Source: Rhododendron vialii
Taxonomy: Eukaryota; Streptophyta; Magnoliopsida; Ericales; Ericaceae
Length of the DNA: 64,000 nt
Reading direction: 5' to 3'
Assembly: GCF_030253575.1 (NCBI RefSeq)
Contig: NC_080558.1
Span: 19,064,611-19,128,610, forward strand
Shown here: positions 12,798 to 24,339 of the stretch, in pieces
Layout: the number at the start of each line of letters is the position of its first letter
Position numbering within the stretch: the stretch's first letter is position 1
The notes under the pieces: generated by a model
The model's input: only the letters and a program-made list of their open reading frames with translations
Told to the model about the DNA's origin: nothing
The model's database searches: none
Translations under genes and position numbers: made by a program

Positions 12798-13057
12798 TGT
12801 TGTTGCTTTTGGTAATGTTTATGTTACTGTTTTAAAATTTTGAAAACTGCAAACAAAAACATGTTTCACAGCTACTGCTGATAAACAATTTCTTGATTTG
12901 CTTGGATCAGGTCGGTGGTTGGCTCCAAGAATATGAGGGGCTTACGTTCGCAACATTCAGAGGAGCTGGACACGCGGTTCCCATCTTTAAACCAAGCGAG
13001 TCCCTTGCCTTCTTTTCATCCTTTCTTCGTGGGGAATCCCCACCTTTCGAACGCTAA

Positions 13058-13862
13058 GTCAGCACCGATAATCGACTGTTGAAGTAATCTAGTACAGAGG
13101 ATTTTGTTCTAAGCAACCCCTGGGCTTGGGGCCACTGTAAAACAATAAGCAGTTGGAAAATGAGAGTCTTAGTCATCATGGATGTTTTGGTCCTTTATAT
13201 GCTAAGCATAAATGGAGCTTCACTCTGTTTCTTAATTGCTTGTTGACAAAATGTGGAGAATAAATTTTGGTTCTTGTGCTTTGCCTTCACTGTGAAGAGT
13301 CGTACTGTTAATCCTACTAAATTCAAGTTCAAACACGCAGGTTCGGCATCCACTGTTTGGAAAAAAACTCTTGGGTTGCTAGAGCATTGACCGGTCATTA
13401 GCTTTAGGATCTCGGGATTAAGCGAGTTACGTGTAAATTGGTATCGAAATCAGGTTATTATAAAATAAAATAAAAAGAAGAAGAAGAATCTGGTTGAGCG
13501 GGTTACAACCAACTCATTCAAAATTACACAACAGCAATACAAGTACAAACAATAAGCTAGCTCGGAACATTCAAGCAGCAACAGATGAGTATATGTATGG
13601 CGTGGGACAGTTCAATGGTGGCTTGATTCATGTTTTTGAATCGCAAAGAAAAATCTCGTTAATTGTAAAGATCATAGAAGTGTATTGAGAGAGCTTCAAA
13701 GAGTACGACGACTCTTCTACTGCTGTTACTTGCAAAGGCTTATTCAAATGATATATTAAAAACACAATACTGTTGACAAGATGCCAACAAAAATAACTGA
13801 AATATAAATTGCTGCTCAGATGTACCCAACACTAACTTCAACCCATTGCAGAGAGTCAGAGA
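13058..13862. other. Intergenic between carboxypeptidase and terpene synthase
   Basis: This holds the likely 3' untranslated region of the carboxypeptidase and the downstream flank of the terpene synthase, which converge tail to tail. No further gene or repeat was recognised. Confidence 0.5.
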
Positions 13863-16800
13863 CTAATAGCCCCTTCCCAAGAGAAACGCTCTCCCGAAGT
13901 TACCTCTAACCCCTGCAGTCCACTGGAAATCCTTTGTCGCCGGAAAGCACAACCCGAACTTTGGTGGGATAATGACTTTTTCACGCCCAACTGGTATTGG
14001 AGTAGCACTCCGTGCAAAGTTCTGTCCAGTATTGAAATTCCTGCTGCCTTGATATTTGGATTCCCCGATCACACGAGCCTTAACTTTTGAACATTTCGTT
14101 TCCATTTTGAAAGGAGATGGAATTCGTCTAGGGGCTGGATTCTCTGGAGGAATGTAAATCCCTCTTTTAATGTCATCAAATAGTTCTGTATCCGAGTCGA
14201 ATCGATTGGAAGAGTTGAAAAACATCTGAAAGACTTTTAGGCATGATAAGTGGAGAAGCTTGCATGGTTTGGGCAAATCATTGGAGCCATAATCCATCAA
14301 AGCATGCTCCAATAACTCTGTTTTCTTCTCATCTAGCATCCCTTTGACATAGGAAATTGAGTCTTCAATCTCTGCCTTTGGATTGCCTTTTAGGTGGAGC
14401 AAAACAAGGTTTGCTTTCCCATCTAGTTGCTCCTTCTGCCAATGCACAAATGATGTGAGCTTTTTAGACAAAACAAAACAAATATACTTCATAAAAGTGT
14501 GGTCTATGGTGTAGATTCAAAGTTATTGTTACTGAACCACATGGCGGTGCTGGACCAGGGGATGCTGCCAAGCGGCTAATCTGGTCGTTCATCTAGGCAA
14601 TTGACGGCTCAGATCTTAATATCTGAGCAACAAATTATTTAGATTTTTATGCGGTCGGAATAGATCCGAGCCGTCCGTGCCAAGATGAACGACTAGATTG
14701 GCCGCTTGGCACCACAGTTAAGCACCCCCGCTTAGCAACATCTCCCAATTTGACAGTGCTCTAAAAGCACTAAATAATCACTCCCCCCAAAGCAGACACT
14801 CAATTTAGGCCATGCATGGGATTTATTATTTTCAAACTTTAGCTATTCAACCCGAATTTTATATAGAAAAGTACTACTTCTACATTTTACACTCCGGGAG
14901 TAGTGCTCCTATGTCTCATAAGTAGTGGAGCCCGAATACGTTTCATTCGTGAAATCCACTAGTTATGTGAATAGAGGAGAAGAATTTCTCCAGGAGTACT
15001 GAACAATTACCCGGGAGACCGACTCATTTGGATACCTGGTAGCTTTGAATGTCGTTCAATAATCGCGATGAAGCCATTAGCGATTTTGTGACGGGTTCGT
15101 ACTGGGAAGGTTTGAGTTTGTGGTTCGGTAAATTCGGGTTGAGAAAACACGAAGCTGGAAGAACTATTGTGTGGTTGGCAATAGAAATCATGCCAGTCTC
15201 AAGGTATTCCTCCATGGATGGTATGAATCCGTTGTTGCTCCATGTAGTTTCCACCAGCCATGAGCCAAACGTTTCCCGCCACTGCCAAACACGAAATATT
15301 TTTCGGAAAGTTACTTTGTATGGAAAAAAAAAAAAAAGTACGTAACATCTGTGTGAAAATCATACTAACTTTTAAGTGATCATTTCATTATAAATTTTAA
15401 GACTGATACTACTGATCAATTTATTGTAAAGTAAAATCGTATGCACAAGTACTTACAATATCTCGAAGATTGTCAGTAATGTCGCTTCCTTGTTGACGGA
15501 GGTGTTTCTTAGCAATATCAGTGACAAGGCCATCAAGAGCTTCAAAGATAATCCTACCATGCCCACACAAACCTTTTCCATCCCATCTGTTCATAAAAAG
15601 TTTGGGGTGAAATGTGCTACTTTTAATTTTACCCCGACCAAAATTGCAACTTCTGAAAAATTGTATAGGCAGAGTGCCATTATAAGATTTCTTTGTTGGG
15701 GTCTGAAGTTGAGTTGATGGCCACCAGAATGAAGTAGTGAAAATTAGCTAATTAAGGTTTCGACTCTGTTTTGTCAAAGTTTTCAAAATGAAAATTCCCT
15801 GAGTTACTTTTTAAATTGGATTTCGGTCGTAACTTTTTTACTTTTTAAATTTCTCTCGTCAAAACGAAGTAATAATCCTCAAAAAATTGACGGAAAACTA
15901 AAAAATGCGATTTTTTTTTGAATAAAGATAAAAGAAGAAGAAGAAGTCATTTAGTTTATTAAGCCGAATGAGGCCTTAAACTTGAGAGGGTTGTAAAAAC
16001 TTAACTTTTCTTTGAAATATTTTAGAGAGATGAAGATACTATTTTAAATTTAAACTCGATGGGATTATAGCCGCACAAAAGTAAATAATAGGGGAAAAGG
16101 CTGGATTTTTTATCTTAAAAGAAATTGGATCATCTCTGTCTTTAATTTGGACTGAAAAGGACAGTCTAAACTTTCCATTATTTCAATTAATGGTTCGATT
16201 TTTTTTTCAGAAGAGTCTCAATTCTTACCAATGAAAGTGTCTAAGAAAATTTGAATCATTGATTATTTGAATGTATGGTCCAAATTTAGAGGTCAAAACT
16301 TGGACAAGAAAGAATCCAAGCCCCACTTAAATTTTTTTGAGAAAATAAGAATTATTAATTATACCAATGTTTAGTTCAAATATAGACGGTCTCGGCTAGT
16401 TCAAAACTTTGACAAAAAAGAATCTAAACCCCTCTTAAAAATCAATTTCTTTTTAAACGTGGCTCCGTTCTGCAAACTAAAATAAGAAATAAATACTTTT
16501 TTTTTAAATTAGTAATGATGATACATTATAAAAAAATAATCTACCTCGTGAAATAAAAAATAAATATTTAAAAAATAAGATTTTTAGCAGGACGGGGCTC
16601 AATCTGAAAACTCAACAAGAAGTCTTTTTCTCATATTTTTTGGAAAGTGATTGTATTGTACCTTTGTACTGCCTCATTCAAGCTTTGCAAGTCGTCAAGT
16701 GAACCTTTCATGTCAAAAAAATCATCTGCAACCGTAATAAGTATGGCACTTTTTGCAACAATCAATCGAACAGCTGAACCACGTGGCAGAGAACTGCTGG

Positions 16801-19800
16801 CGGCTACAGCGAAGTAACAATATGTTGTTTTCTCCCTGCCAAAACCCATCTCACTGAGCCCCCACTCCTTGGACCATCTATGCGTACATACCGATGACCC
16901 ATAGAAATTAGAATATTAAAATGAGATTACCAAGGGAAAATTGAATTTTTTTTTTTTAGGGGTGCATATTTTATAGTCAGCGGGAATTAAGGGAAGTTAG
17001 TGAATTAATGTTTAGAAAACATGCATACCTTGTCACTTCTTCGAGTTCTCGTTGATAGATCGATTGCCGAAGCTTGTAGTTCTCCACAGCTAGTTTCATT
17101 AGCTTGTCATTATGAAGACATGATAACCTAGTATTTTTTTATATGTTTTCATTGGATGTTAGAAGTGTATTTTTTATGACATTTTACCATAACAACAGGA
17201 AAAATTATTAACTGCTCTTGAACCATGACTCAAAAACAGGCACAACAGTTAGCTTCGGCTATAAAGCACATATATTTTCCTTAATACTCCCTCCGTTCCT
17301 AATAATTGTCCAGCCTGCAAATCTAGGCCTTACAAAATATGCATTTTTTCCATTAAAAGATTCATGCCTTGTATGGATTAAGATTTGGAAAAAAATTTCC
17401 AAACTCAAAAAACACGTATTACTCCTACTTTCAATCATTACTTTCCACTCATTACCCATATCTCCAACCATTATTCTCATTTCTCTCTCTATTTCTCTCA
17501 ACTCATTGTCTTTACTTCTAATCATTACTCTCATAAAAAATTTCTCAAAAACTCATTCAAATATAGCATCAATCTTTTTTGCAACTTACAATAACTCATT
17601 ACTATCCATTGATTTATGAAAAAAAATTTGATTTTTTTAACAAAACAAATGCATTATTTTAAAGGCTTAGGTTTACAGGCCGGACACTTATTTAGGGATG
17701 AAAGACTATTTAAAGGGCAGAGTTTGGCGATCAAGTTTTCTAGTGCCCAAAAAAATACTCGATAGTGACAAATTTGTATAGAACTATTGAATGGACCCCA
17801 CACAATAATATTATTATCAAGTATTCGTGGAGCATGCCTCTTGGAGCATTGAATAATCTCTCCTAATAACGAGCTTCAGTGAATTTCAATTGAAAAATAC
17901 CTATAGAAGGAGGCCTTTGCAATCCAAAGAGCATCGACATGATCATTTGCTTCAATCCAAAATCTATGGTCAAGATGATCCAATCGAGCAATCCATGGAA
18001 GACTTAACTCATGCTCAACCTGTTCAATGGCCACACACGGTTTTACTTCACACAAAGGTGCAAAAGGCCTTTTTGCTTCGTCATTCCTTCCGATGGGCAC
18101 AGTCTTTCTTACATGGCCCATTTTTTTTTGTTTGGATTCATTGACTTGGAAAATTATTCAAGTCTGGGGTCGGTCATGATTTCCATTTGATAGGCGCAGT
18201 CTGTCTTATATGAATTGTTTTTTTTTTTTTTTTTGAAATTCATTGACTTTGGAATTTTTAATTTTCAAGTCCTGGACCACAGAGATTTGCTTGTCTCAGT
18301 GGAATATTTGCTAGGGCATTCTACAGTATTTACCTAGATAGAATTTAATTTATGTACAGACAAAGAGCAGTAATTTGACATTTTGATTGGGGGTAACTTT
18401 CAACGACAGTTTGCCTTGATGACAAATACCCTACTCACACATGAGAAATAACCCTCATTAGTTTCTATGTGCGTTTCACCAACGACATCCCAAGAAACAA
18501 TTATTTGTCCAAATACGTCATCCAATCAGTCAAAAGTAACTTATGTCTAAAAATTCACCATTGATGATAATATAAAGTAAAAAAAAAAAAAACTATCAAG
18601 TCTTATATTGTGTGAATCAAAATGACTTTTTTTTACCCATCATAGGAGCTGTTTTGATAAAAAAAAATATATTGTAAAATTTATAAATAACTTTTTATTT
18701 TTACTACTCAAAAGAACTTTTTTTGGGGTCAGAATTGAAAGCTTTTTATTATTTATTTATAATAAAAAAAGGTGAATTTGTTAATATAGGACACTTTTGG
18801 ATAATACTATCACATGTTATGTCAATAAGGCAAACACCAGGGGGTGTAATTAGCGTGTCAAAAAATTATTTGTCGTTTCTCAAAATTTTTTGGATTTTGA
18901 TCAGTCATTTCAACAAGAAGTATTAAAATTTAAGCATATAAAAATTTGGATAAAAAGTGAAAAAAAAAAGTTCATATAAGATGAAGAAAAAGGCAGTAAA
19001 AGATATTGAAAGCCTTGCATTTAATTTAATTTTTTTTTTCTTTCTATCAAGTACTTGGTTTGTTGTTTAATCTAAAAAAAGTTTGGGTCAACACAGGAAG
19101 GGCAAGCGAATAATTACCACTTCATGAAAGCTTGGCATCTCTAGAAGACCATCTTCTTCACATCTCGTCCTCATGTTTTTCTCAAGCAATTTCCTTGCAA
19201 ATGATCTTGCCTCCTTCAGTTCATTTTCTCCTGAAAACATAAGATCTGTAGCTCTGTAAATGTTGAGCATTGCACTCATGAAATATCCACTGTTTCTTTC
19301 TATATGAGCCAAGATTTCTTCATCATGCACAAACCAACAGAAGCTCCCTGCAAAAGCATTACCCTTACTACATAAATACGTATAGAAATATCGTATACCT
19401 ATATCATAGAGAAAATAAAGCAATACTGTCGTGGCCATATTTATGCAAGTACTAACTTTATGCCACTCATCACACTTTGTTTTTGGTTGGATCTTTGAGG
19501 GATTTATATAGCAGTTTATTCCTTATATTTGCTCCTCGATGGATCTTAGTAAAATTTTCTTTTACTGAAAAAAAAAAATTGAGAGAGAGAGAGAGAGAGT
19601 ACGTGGAGTTATATCGTAGCCATGCATCCGCAAGAGCCGGAAGGCTAAAGAGTCTTTGTATAACTTTGCTGGTTTCAAATTATCCACTCTTGTTTGTGGC
19701 CTCTTGTAACTCCTAAAATATTTCAACCAAAATTTAAAAGAAGAAGAAGAGAGAGATAGCAATGTCACGTTCATGACAATAATTAATTTGGAAGATTCTT

Positions 19801-21701
19801 AATAGGAATTTTCACTCGAAAGAGTAAAAAGTAAGTATAATTATTATTAATTACCTGTAAGCCTCTGACAAAATCACTTCAATCTCTCCACTAAAATGCT
19901 CAGCCAATCCTAACCTCGTAACTTGATTTACCAAACTAAGCTTTATGAGCTCTTCATCCATTGGATACATTGGTGGAACTGCACCCAAAATATACAAAAG
20001 ATTAAATTATTTACAATGTCATATATGTGTGTGTATGTGTCATTTTAAGGCCACATATATGTACGAGAAATTAAAGGATTTTCAACCCAACCACCCTATA
20101 TATATTCCGGTTCAAAAAAAAAAAAAAAAACTACCCTATATCAGCACCAAAACTACAACCCCAAACCCTACACCGGTTTTTTTCACTCATAGGCTTATCC
20201 GGATTTTTTTTTTTTGATAGGCAAATTTTTATTATTATTAGAAACTCGATAATAGGTACATTAAGAAGGAGAGGGAAAGCATCATTGAAAGGAAAAAACC
20301 ATTCATTGGATTTTCTCTTTTCTGGGATTCCTCTTGCTCTTGTGTTATTTCATGGAGCTTGGGTTTTCCTCTTTCTCTTTCTTATTACTCGAATGTACCC
20401 ATTTGTCGAGTTTGAATTTATTTGCCGTTTCAAAAAATAAAAAACAACATGATATCGGTTGACAGAAGTTCTGACTCCACCCCTGCTCTCTTTTAACATT
20501 TATACTCCTTTAATTTTATCATTTTCTTCTTCAAATTATAAAAAACCAACCTCCGCGAGGACATCTTCGAACAAGTCTCTCGAGGTATTCTTTGCACTTT
20601 CTCTCTCCTGTAGCCATGAAAGCATAAGCTGTTGCAGAGGGCGAGTGAAACAAAGAGCCATCCTGGTTCAAGCTCTTTAGTATGATTTCTCTATCGATGT
20701 TACGTGTGGATGGTAAAGCTTCTAGGAACGACAGTAATGGAGGATAGCACTGGTAATCATTTACGTCTCCTTCCCTACAAATGCGTGCTTTTATGTTAAT
20801 TACTTTTAACATGGAATAGCTATTCTACTGCTCGAGCATCACCTTTGAGATGTGCACGTCACGTTCCTGCTTTCATTATAGTTTTTCCATAGCCATATTT
20901 ATTTTACTAATGCACAAAATAAGAAATTATCTACATGTGAATAAAACTTACGTTTCAAGAAATTGTTCCCTCTTGAGTAGAACATCTGCGAGTACTCCTT
21001 TTACCTCATCGGCAACACCTAAACCTGTGGCTTGGGCTAATTCAACCATTGCAGGGAAAACAATTGTAAACCAACGAGGAAGACTGTGATGTCTTTCTTT
21101 TAGAAGCGTCTCCAAATTTTCACGAACAAACGCTAACCCTAGCATGAGAAAAACAATGACATGTTCATGTAAAAAGAGACTATTAAATTGGGACGGAGGG
21201 AGTATTATTTTTTTTATCGGTAAAGAAATTTTATTTCTACTAATACTCGAAAGTGTACATCTGAGGGAGTATTATTTTGTTTTTTTTAAAAATCGCTTTA
21301 TTTTGCATGCATGACAATTCCAGCTAGGCTAAAATTTTCTTTGTACTTCATTAATTGATTGTACCTTTGTTTATATTTGTATCTCCAAGGTTCCACTTTT
21401 TGAGTGCAACAATACAAGCTAGAGTCGAAGGAAGGGTATCAATGGTAGGAAGACCATTCATATCTCTCTCCCCCCAAAACCCTTCTTCTTTCTGGTTATT
21501 CAAAACCCATTCCAAGCAACCCTTGAACATAGGGCCGCAGCATTGCTCGAACTTATTAGGGTTTTCAGCTGGAATCATGGCCAGCCATGCAGTATCATAC
21601 GCAGACACGGAAACAAATGAGTTGTAAACATCGAAGGTTGAGAAAATCTCTTCCCTGACCTTCTTAACTAGAGTTTCAATGGAAAATGGTGAGGATTCCA
21701 T
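13863..21701 (-). CDS. Terpene synthase, TPS-e/f class I (linalool/geranyllinalool synthase-like), 12 exons
   Basis: Class I terpene synthases ionise a prenyl diphosphate with Mg2+; this subgroup makes acyclic tertiary alcohols such as linalool or geranyllinalool. Exons: 21701-21365, 21138-20952, 20774-20551, 19978-19855, 19712-19603, 19347-19118, 18019-17901, 17127-17029, 16877-16662, 15586-15457, 15281-15036, 14435-13863. All junctions are GT-AG, phases agree, and the sum is 2595 nt (864 residues plus TAG) with no internal stop. Motifs: SAYDTAWLAMIP near residue 45, DDFFD at 528-532 (first metal site), NDIQSYQKE at 668-676 (NSE/DTE site), IEHELSLPW-type block at the start of exon 7. No DxDD was found, so class II cyclisation is unlikely. 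No clear transit peptide: the start MESSPFSIETL suggests a non-plastid enzyme. After the last helix there is a basic, glycine-rich tail of about 95 residues. The ATG at 21701 is preferred over 21758 because of the TATA box position. Product is inferred, not proven. Confidence 0.93.
14544..14732. mobile_element. MITE in the last terpene synthase intron
   Basis: An inverted repeat of about 80-bp arms: the left arm has TGCCAAGCGGCTAATCTGG and TCGTTCATCT; the right arm has the complement of TGCCAAGCGGCCAATCTAG and TCGTTCATCT. The ends are GC-rich and the centre is AT-rich. It lies in the intron between exons 11 and 12. Exact ends and target duplication are approximate. Confidence 0.65.
15780..15960. 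repeat. Fragment related to the 25.4-kb palindromic MITE
   Basis: The segment with CTTTTTAAATTTCTCTCGTC, ACGAAGTAATAATC and CAAAAAATTGACGG matches the inner arm of the inverted-repeat element at 25396-25736. It lies in the intron between exons 9 and 10 of the terpene synthase. Only one arm is clear. Confidence 0.45.
17287..17702. mobile_element. Stowaway-like MITE in a terpene synthase intron
   Basis: The left end CTCCCTCCGTTCC after a TA is the typical Stowaway (mariner-type) terminus. The right arm (about 17663-17702, AAAGGCTTAGGTTTACAGG) is the diverged inverse of the left arm AATCTAGGCCTTAC region. The element is non-coding, TC-rich inside, and lies between exons 7 and 8. Confidence 0.65.
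18095..18275. repeat. Diverged tandem duplication with long T runs
   Basis: Two head-to-tail copies of about 85 bp share GCACAGTCT / GCGCAGTCT, a T-run of 9 or 16, then ATTCATTGACTT and TTCAAGTC. It lies in the 1.1-kb intron between exons 6 and 7 of the terpene synthase. No coding content. Confidence 0.6.
20205..20290 (-). mobile_element. 5'-truncated retroposon tail (minus strand)
   Basis: A T-run followed by GATAGGCAAATTTTTATT is the inverse of a LINE/SINE 3' end (AATAAAA...TTGCCTATC-polyA). The same signature occurs at 23172, and related ones at about 21208 and 27228. It lies in the intron between exons 3 and 4 of the terpene synthase. Confidence 0.45.
21185..21290. repeat. Stowaway arm plus retroposon-tail fragments in intron 1
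   Basis: GGGACGGAGGGAGTATTA is a single Stowaway-type terminus. It is followed by TTATCGGTAAAGAAATTTTATT, resembling the retroposon 3' tail family, and then GAGGGAGTATTATTTTG again. This is a composite of short repeat fragments between exons 1 and 2. Confidence 0.45.
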
Positions 21702-21773
21702 AGTATCGGGAGAGAAAGAAAACTGGGGATGTTTAATATATGGATGGTTTGGAATCACGAGAACCCAACATGC

Positions 21774-21781
21774 TATTTATA
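21774..21781 (-). promoter_or_regulatory. TATA box of the terpene synthase
   Basis: The minus strand reads GCTATAAATAGC here. Transcription would start about 25-35 bp downstream, near 21745-21750. This lies beyond the upstream in-frame ATG at 21758 and before the ATG at 21701, so it supports the shorter start and a 5' untranslated region of about 45 nt. Confidence 0.7.
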
Positions 21782-21783
21782 GC

Positions 21784-23159
21784 TGGCTAGGGATGTTTAT
21801 TAGAGTTGTGCATTGACAATGACTTGATCCATATACTTGATCCATATAAGACTGAAAATGAACCAATTAGCAATTCGAGGCTTGATTCGTTAAGGGCCTT
21901 GATGAACTTGGTTCTCTTAACATATGACCCGAGCTTGAACATAATTTCTGGCTCAGTTTAGGAAATGAGCCAACCAGGAGCTAACTCTAGCTCGACTCAT
22001 GTAAACAGAGACGGAGTTCGAATTTATTTGTGTAGGAAGAACAAATATACATAATAAAAAAAATGGATGATAATTTTATTTTAAATGTAAAAGTAGGATT
22101 TTTAAAAATTATAGGGGAGGTGACAGCCCTACTAGCCGCCCTCTGACTCTATCCTTGCATGTAAATAAGTTTGGTTCATTAGATCATTTGATATAGTTGA
22201 ACCAAGCTCAAGCTGTCAAAATACTAATCAAGCTGAAATTTGAAGTAGATTAATACTAGGGCTTAATTTGAGCTCGAGCAAAGTTCGAGTCTCTGAATTT
22301 CAAATAAGCCAAGCTCAAACAACGGCTCTTTTGTAATATACTTAAATCCGTTCTTAAAAAAGAAAAAAACGTACTGTATATTTAGTGGGAGTTCAACCGG
22401 TACCATGCATTTAGACATGTGCATAAACGTGGTCTAGCCGTCTAAATATGCAGGCTTCCTTAATTAATTGTACGATGTAGTATATGATCATACTAGTCAG
22501 TCAAGAACAGAAAGTGACGGCTCACCGGTTTGGATTTTTTTTTCTTTTGAATAGACATAGGTTTGATTTTTGATTCCCATGTTTCGAAATATGTAGGCTT
22601 CCTCGTACAATTTGTCCCTTCTTCAAAAATGAAAATTCAAATACGAAATCTTTGGTTTCATATTCAAATACCAAATCGTCTGTATATAGCTAATATTTCA
22701 TTTATTCACTATTTTTACTTTCCCGCCAAGATATGTATACCTCTTATTATTCATTGCACATATCTACAAACCTGAACATTCTTCGGCTCGGCTCGGCTCG
22801 GCTCGGCTCAATTTGGCTCGTTTACAATGAATATAATCGTAGTACCTGTTACAAAGAAATGCAATCGGCAAAAGCCATATTACAATTTCATGGATTATAC
22901 AAAATGAATAACCAGCTACAACAAATTGGGATAAACTGATAAGCGAACCGAACTGTATTTCACACAGATTTCTCTTAAAATAGATTCGCCGCCAACCGAG
23001 GGTGTTTGAAGTTACATCATTGCCTATCTCCCAAGATAATTCGACTAAAACCATAGCCTACGAAACATTACCGTAAGCTGCCTTGATGAACAAATTAATC
23101 ATATGTATACATCTCTCTCACGCAATGAATGACGCTCGTAATATACTATGGCGAATGAT
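21784..23159. other. Intergenic, with degenerate GAGCTCGAG-type repeats
   Basis: No gene is seen. At 21840-22330 there are many loose copies of strings such as CGAGCTTG, GAGCTCGAG and AAGCTCAAG, also found at 26210-26430. A (CGGCT)5 microsatellite occupies 22784-22808. Confidence 0.5.
22784..22809. repeat. (CGGCT)5 microsatellite
   Basis: Five perfect head-to-tail CGGCT units followed by CA. It probably arose inside the surrounding GGCTCG-rich degenerate repeat. Confidence 0.9.
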
Positions 23160-23171
23160 CGGTGCAATGTT

Positions 23172-23408
23172 TTTTTTTTTTTTGATAGGCAACAAAATTT
23201 TATTAATAGCTTGACAAATGGTACATCGAGGAGAGACCAAATATAGACCACTGAGAAAGATATACTGTATAGGCCTAGGCCCGAAGGAAAAGAAAAGAAA
23301 ATTACATTTAATGGAAATTGAATGGTTTCCAACAATTAGACTAAAACACATTTCAGGAGCAGCCTCATTAGATCATGAAATTGAATGGTTTCCAACAGTT
23401 AGACTAAC
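23172..23408 (-). mobile_element. 5'-truncated retroposon with target-site duplication
   Basis: The insert is flanked by CGGTGCAATGTT at 23160-23171 and 23409-23420. Its plus-strand left end is a T-run then GATAGGCAACAAAATTTTATT, so it inserted in minus orientation with a poly(A) tail. Inside, a 32-bp block beginning GAAATTGAATGG recurs 65 bp later (about 23312 and 23377). A TTCGGGCCTA string resembles the 3' part of the retroposon at 32971-33810. Confidence 0.75.
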
Positions 23409-23754
23409 CGGTGCAATGTTGCACCTCTTGTGTGGGCCCCTGCACCATAATACCTACCTCTGCAACTGCAGAGTTCAGACTTGCAACTGCAGTGTTTAGA
23501 AGTCTGAACTTTTAAAAGTTCAATTACAAATTTAACCTCTTCCTTTTTTCATCTCCAGTACGTCTCAAGCAACTCAAATTTTTACAAGAAGCAAAAATAA
23601 AAACCTCTATAGGGCAAGCCCATTCCATAAATCCAAATAAATAATTATTTTTTAAAAAGGCAATTTTAACATTAGAAACTTGACTCCCAAGCTCGGAAAA
23701 GGGAGGGGAAGCCCATGAAGTGACTCCTAAGCAAGGTCAGGTCTCCTTGTGAGG

Positions 23755-24115
23755 TGAACTAAGCAGATAACCCTTTCCTCTGCCGGGGACTTCCATGACA
23801 TGAAAACCGGCGGCATCGTCGTATGCTCAACATTTGTTGCCCTGGTTTATACCCCGGAGTACTCCGGATCTTCATTCGCATTTTCGGACCAGCTTGGTGC
23901 GCTCCGCATTCTCCGGCGTGCACCTCGTACATGATCCTTTGGGCCTCGGGTAAGGACAAGCACCGCAAATATTGAGTCTTTCTCATCCCATGAGCTATGC
24001 GGTAGAGGGTGTCGTTCCTGTATGTGAACGCTGCCATCCTCTTTTGGAATGGTTTTTCCGCTTCTCACAGCTGCTCTTTCGACACCTCCAGATATCTGGT
24101 GCCAAATCGTCGCCC
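23755..24115 (-). pseudogene. Ty3/gypsy integrase N-terminal fragment
   Basis: On the minus strand the frames contain DTLYRIAHGMRKTQYLRCLS followed by EVHAGECGAHQAG, the H2C2 zinc-binding start of gypsy integrases. The neighbouring frame supplies the rest, so at least one frameshift is present. No RT or LTR adjoins it; it is an isolated scrap. Confidence 0.7.
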
Positions 24116-24339
24116 GTTTCCTGATTTATTCGATAATAGCTCAAAAATTATATGTTTATACAAATAATTTTTTTACAAATATGGATCTTATTTGATAGAT
24201 CTCATTGAGATCTTTTACATGGTGCAAAAAAATAGAAAAAATATTTTTCATTTACATTAATTTTTAATTTAAAATATGAAATAAACTACTTATTTTTTAA
24301 GAAGATTTCTGGAATGGGATAAGCGCTATCAACAGTCCA

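Larger units (their letters stand above)
2493..13057 (+). pseudogene. Serine carboxypeptidase-like (SCPL31-type) pseudogene, 5'-truncated and transposon-split
   Basis: Plant serine carboxypeptidase-like proteins are secreted or vacuolar S10 hydrolases/acyltransferases with a Ser-Asp-His triad. Five exons of the C-terminal half are visible: about 2493-2780 (contains YAWSHAVVSDETH once frames are combined), about 3172-3390 (YYNRPNVQKALHVSD), 3699-3795 (SVLPIYKKLINAGLRIWVY), 4084-4190 (SGDTDGRVPVLSTRYSL, with the triad Asp) and 12911-13057 (GAGHAVPIFKPS, with the triad His, then TAA). Splice sites look normal, e.g. GCAA|GTAATG and TCAG|GTCGGT. Frames break inside exon 1 (twice), exon 3 (near 3735) and exon 4 (extra base near 4174). 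The exons with the signal peptide and catalytic Ser are absent. Introns earlier in the gene are short; the last is 8.7 kb and filled with transposons. SCPL31 is the closest subfamily I recognise. Confidence 0.85.

Noticed and set aside
20531..20774. DxDD class II motif in the terpene synthase
   Set aside because: No DxDD string exists in the exons of the N-terminal half, so a bifunctional or copalyl-type cyclase is not supported.
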